Under the pieces are notes generated by a model. The model was not told the DNA's origin. It made no database searches and worked only from the letters and a program-made list of their open reading frames with translations. Shown here in pieces: positions 5,824 to 6,686 of a stretch of 6,686 bases of DNA. Position 1 is the stretch's first letter; every line of letters begins with the position of its first letter. The stretch is from JBDRHL01 sp043816955 (GTDB lineage: Bacteria; Planctomycetota; Phycisphaerae; Sedimentisphaerales; CAYZTY01), in the NCBI GenBank assembly GCA_043816955.1, contig JBDRHL010000187.1:1-6686 (forward strand), read 5' to 3'. Position numbers and translations under genes: made by a program.

Positions 5824-6002
5824 GGTTATTGCTTTTTACAGAGCAAAACCAACGATATTAGGGTATCTGACAAGCTTTTAAGCTTACCATTTGTTCAATT
5901 TGCATAAGACACAAGGAATTTTTGACGCCTGCGTCAAAAGTAGTTCACCACAGAAAACATCATAACTTATTGTAAATTAAGCTAGTTATATGGATTTTAG
6001 GG
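5824..6002. other. Intergenic DNA displaced by the IS66 insertion, no gene seen
   Basis: No coding frame is credible. It contains AAGCTTTTAAGCTT (around 5874-5887), the partner arm ATAAGACACAAGG (5904-5916) of a 13-bp inverted repeat, and a strong dyad at 5920-5939. Before IS66 inserted, this DNA joined directly to 3323. The outer end of the truncated IS1182/ISNCY-like element should lie somewhere in about 5940-6000, but I cannot define it. Confidence 0.45.
5920..5939. promoter_or_regulatory. 20-bp perfect dyad, operator-like
   Basis: TTTTGACGC (5920-5928) and GCGTCAAAA (5931-5939) are perfect nine-base inverted arms around CT. The two-base centre makes it more like a dimeric-regulator binding site than an RNA hairpin. 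It lies about 64 bases upstream of the consensus promoter at 6003-6030. It could also be part of an IS end. Confidence 0.4.
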
Positions 6003-6030
6003 TTGACAGGCAGATGCGGCTATGTATAAT
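6003..6030 (+). promoter_or_regulatory. Consensus sigma70-type promoter
   Basis: TTGACA (6003-6008), a 16-base spacer and TATAAT (6025-6030) match the consensus at all 12 hexamer positions. It points rightward to a ribosome-binding site (GGAG, 6056-6059) and an ATG at 6065. It is best explained as the native promoter of the truncated transposase that follows. Confidence 0.75.
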
Positions 6031-6064
6031 GTAAGCTCTTCTATAGCAAATACTTGGAGCGATT

Positions 6065-6193
6065 ATGCATAAAACTGTCAATCCACAACAAACACGGCTT
6101 TTCGACCCGTTTATGCTGTGTATTCTTGCCTGTTCGATTATCTCTCAGTTCGCAAGCAACCATATTCGTCAATCCAAACACAACGAAACGTAA
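6065..6193 (+). pseudogene. IS1182/ISNCY-like transposase, N-terminal stub
   Basis: The ATG at 6065 has GGAG five bases upstream and a perfect promoter before it. The first 16 residues, MHKTVNPQQTRLFDPF, resemble the start of a transposase group usually labelled IS1182 or ISNCY, in which QQTRLFDP is typical. From about 6113 the frame (MLCILACSII...) runs antisense to the 3' end of an IS5-type gene and shows no homology, ending at TAA (6191-6193) after 42 residues. The gene therefore looks interrupted after codon 16 by the IS5-type insertion. The family call rests on a short motif and is moderate. It is not obviously the same copy as the IS1182 fragment at 736-1165, which lies on the other strand. 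Confidence 0.55.
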
Positions 6194-6515
6194 TTATGGC
6201 ACAAACAACATGAAGCAGAAACAAATAATTTTCAGGCTTCTTTTCCCAACGCGTCAAGATGCGGCGAAAGCGGTTGGTTCATCCAGCTATGTGTCCTCTC
6301 TACAACCCAGCGGCGAGCCTTGAAGCCAGCCTCACGCTTAATGGCTTGTGCCTCTTCGCCACGCGAACTAATATGAGCAGTATAGCCAAACTCTTTCACC
6401 AAGTCTCGTACCTCACCAGAATCATAACCCTTATCCAAACACATTCCCTGCGATTTTTTCTTCTTAGGCTTAGGCCGTTTTACCGGAATACTTTTTATCG
6501 TCGCCTTTGCCATTT
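6138..6515 (-). pseudogene. IS5-family transposase, 3' part, truncated and frameshifted
   Basis: The minus-strand frame reads MAKATIKSIPVKRPKPKKKK, GMCLDKGYDSGEVRDLVKEF, GYTAHISSRGEEAQAIKRE and RRWVVERTHSWMN. DKGYD carries the second catalytic Asp and VVERTHSWMN the Glu of IS5-type DDE transposases. Normally MNRFRRIL follows. Here a tandem AACC-AACC (GGTT twice at 6272-6279) adds four bases and shifts the frame. The normal tail, RFRRILTRWEKKPENYLFLL then CAIITFR, continues in the other frame to TAA (6140-6138). Unrepaired, translation ends at 6232. The 5' half, with the first Asp, is missing because an IS66 end starts at 6516. The residues MQLVVKLQ of the open frame are IS66 terminal repeat read through. 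The element's own end probably lies at about 6113-6137. Confidence 0.82.
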
Positions 6516-6538
6516 GTAACTTCACGACCAACTGCATC
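6516..6538 (+). repeat. IS66 terminal inverted repeat (right outer copy)
   Basis: It begins GTAACTTCACGACCAACTGC. It shares GTAA, GACCAA and CATC with the tnpA-side end of the complete IS66 at 5823. The IS5-type coding frame reads through it, giving a misleading longer open frame that starts at 6537. Confidence 0.7.
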
Positions 6539-6545
6539 TTGCCGA

Positions 6546-6686
6546 GTTCTTTGAAAAGTTGATAATCGGCTCATGATTAATTTTGGAGGTAATCATGGGC
6601 AAGAAGCAAAAATCAGATGCTGACCAGCGGCAGTTCTGGCAGATGGTAATGGAGACCTGGCAGTCCAGCGGTTTATCCGTTCGCCG
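6546..6686. repeat. 141-bp exact inverted repeat, right arm
   Basis: This is the exact reverse complement of 1-141. It contains the IS66 leader, the GTTCTTTGAAAAGT motif (6546-6559), a GGAGG ribosome-binding site and the first 92 bases of tnpA. Confidence 0.95.
6595..6686 (+). CDS. tnpA: IS66 TnpA, N-terminal 30 residues (partial, runs off right edge)
   Basis: This is the same 92 coding bases as at the left edge, in the opposite orientation. The ATG at 6595 has GGAGG (6585-6589) five bases upstream. The residues begin MGKKQKSDADQRQFWQMV, diagnostic of IS66 Orf1. The IS5-type remnant lies just outside the element and reads toward the left, away from this gene. Confidence 0.88.
   Translation, partial: MGKKQKSDADQRQFWQMVMETWQSSGLSVR

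Larger units (their letters stand above)
6516..6686 (+). mobile_element. IS66-family element, tnpA-side end (outer copy, right)
   Basis: An IS66 element starts at 6516 with GTAACTTCACGACCAACTGC and runs out of the right edge. Its distance from end to tnpA start equals that of the left outer copy, and bases 6546-6686 are identical to it in reverse complement. The outermost 30 bases agree at only 18 positions. The end cuts into an IS5-type transposase gene, so this copy inserted there. The adjoining TGCCATTT (6508-6515) is a candidate half of its target duplication and differs from the flank of the left copy. Confidence 0.85.

Noticed and set aside
6054..6323. Plus-strand open frame of 89 codons starting at TTG
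   Set aside because: It runs antisense to the IS5-type gene and shows no domain. The credible start in this area is the ATG at 6065 in a different frame, which has its own ribosome-binding site.
6232..6537. Taking the 101-codon open frame as a complete small gene
   Set aside because: Its first residues are IS66 terminal repeat read through, and its last residues follow a four-base duplication that shifts the IS5 frame. It is a doubly broken transposase.
1..6686. Composite transposon carrying the ABC ATPase between two IS66 copies
   Set aside because: The outer IS66 ends have different flanking bases and the edges coincide with the assembly overlap. Nothing shows that the copies move as a unit.
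1..6686. Hairpin-ended or circular replicon based on matching ends
   Set aside because: Inverted ends do not indicate a circle, and an exact 141-base match ending inside an IS is better explained by contig boundaries. No replication gene is present.

Overview
The window is an insertion-sequence graveyard around one intact host gene. It holds pieces of at least five transposase families in 6.7 kb: IS66 (one complete but frameshifted element plus two outer fragments), an IS1-like element, two IS1182/ISNCY-type fragments, an ISKra4-like C-terminus and an IS5-type gene. No RNA gene, CRISPR array, phage or plasmid replication gene is visible. The host is a bacterium. The carbohydrate-type ABC ATPase resembles those of Planctomycetota/Phycisphaerae-like and other environmental Gram-negative bacteria, but this is a weak guess, because the only host gene belongs to a very widespread family.

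Layout, left to right. Bases 1-171 are the tnpA-side end of an IS66 element that reads out of the left edge. Bases 172-735 hold non-coding debris and an ISKra4-like C-terminus (412-612, minus). Bases 736-1165 are the central part of an IS1182-type transposase (minus), joined through a small palindrome (1172-1191) to a twice-frameshifted IS1-like transposase (1193-1632, minus) whose probable outer end is at about 1741. Bases 1773-2885 (minus) encode a full-length MalK/UgpC-type ABC ATPase. It has a 438-bp upstream region with promoter-like sequences and no partner transporter genes. Bases 3324-5823 are a complete IS66 element (tnpA, tnpB, tnpC on the minus strand) with terminal inverted repeats and a 7-bp flanking direct repeat. 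Its tnpC carries a one-base frameshift. Bases 5824-6002 are intergenic with a strong 20-bp dyad. A consensus sigma70-type promoter (6003-6030) then leads into the first 16 codons of another IS1182/ISNCY-like transposase, which is cut off by an IS5-type element (about 6113-6515, minus). That element is itself cut at 6516 by the second outer IS66 copy (6516-6686), which reads out of the right edge.

The first and last 141 bases are exact reverse complements, and the two flanks diverge immediately inside that point. Sharing exactly 141 bases is what a de Bruijn assembly with k=141 leaves where a contig runs into a repeat. The window is therefore probably a whole contig bounded by two copies of one IS66 family, not a hairpin or a defined composite transposon.

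Functionally, only the ABC ATPase looks like an intact chromosomal gene. The IS66 tnpA and tnpB are intact, but that copy needs its frameshifted tnpC, so it is probably immobile unless complemented by other copies. I see no new biological system. The more interesting points are the nested insertions, the IS66 ends that vary around an invariant sub-terminal motif, the orphan consensus promoter, and the dyad at 5920-5939.
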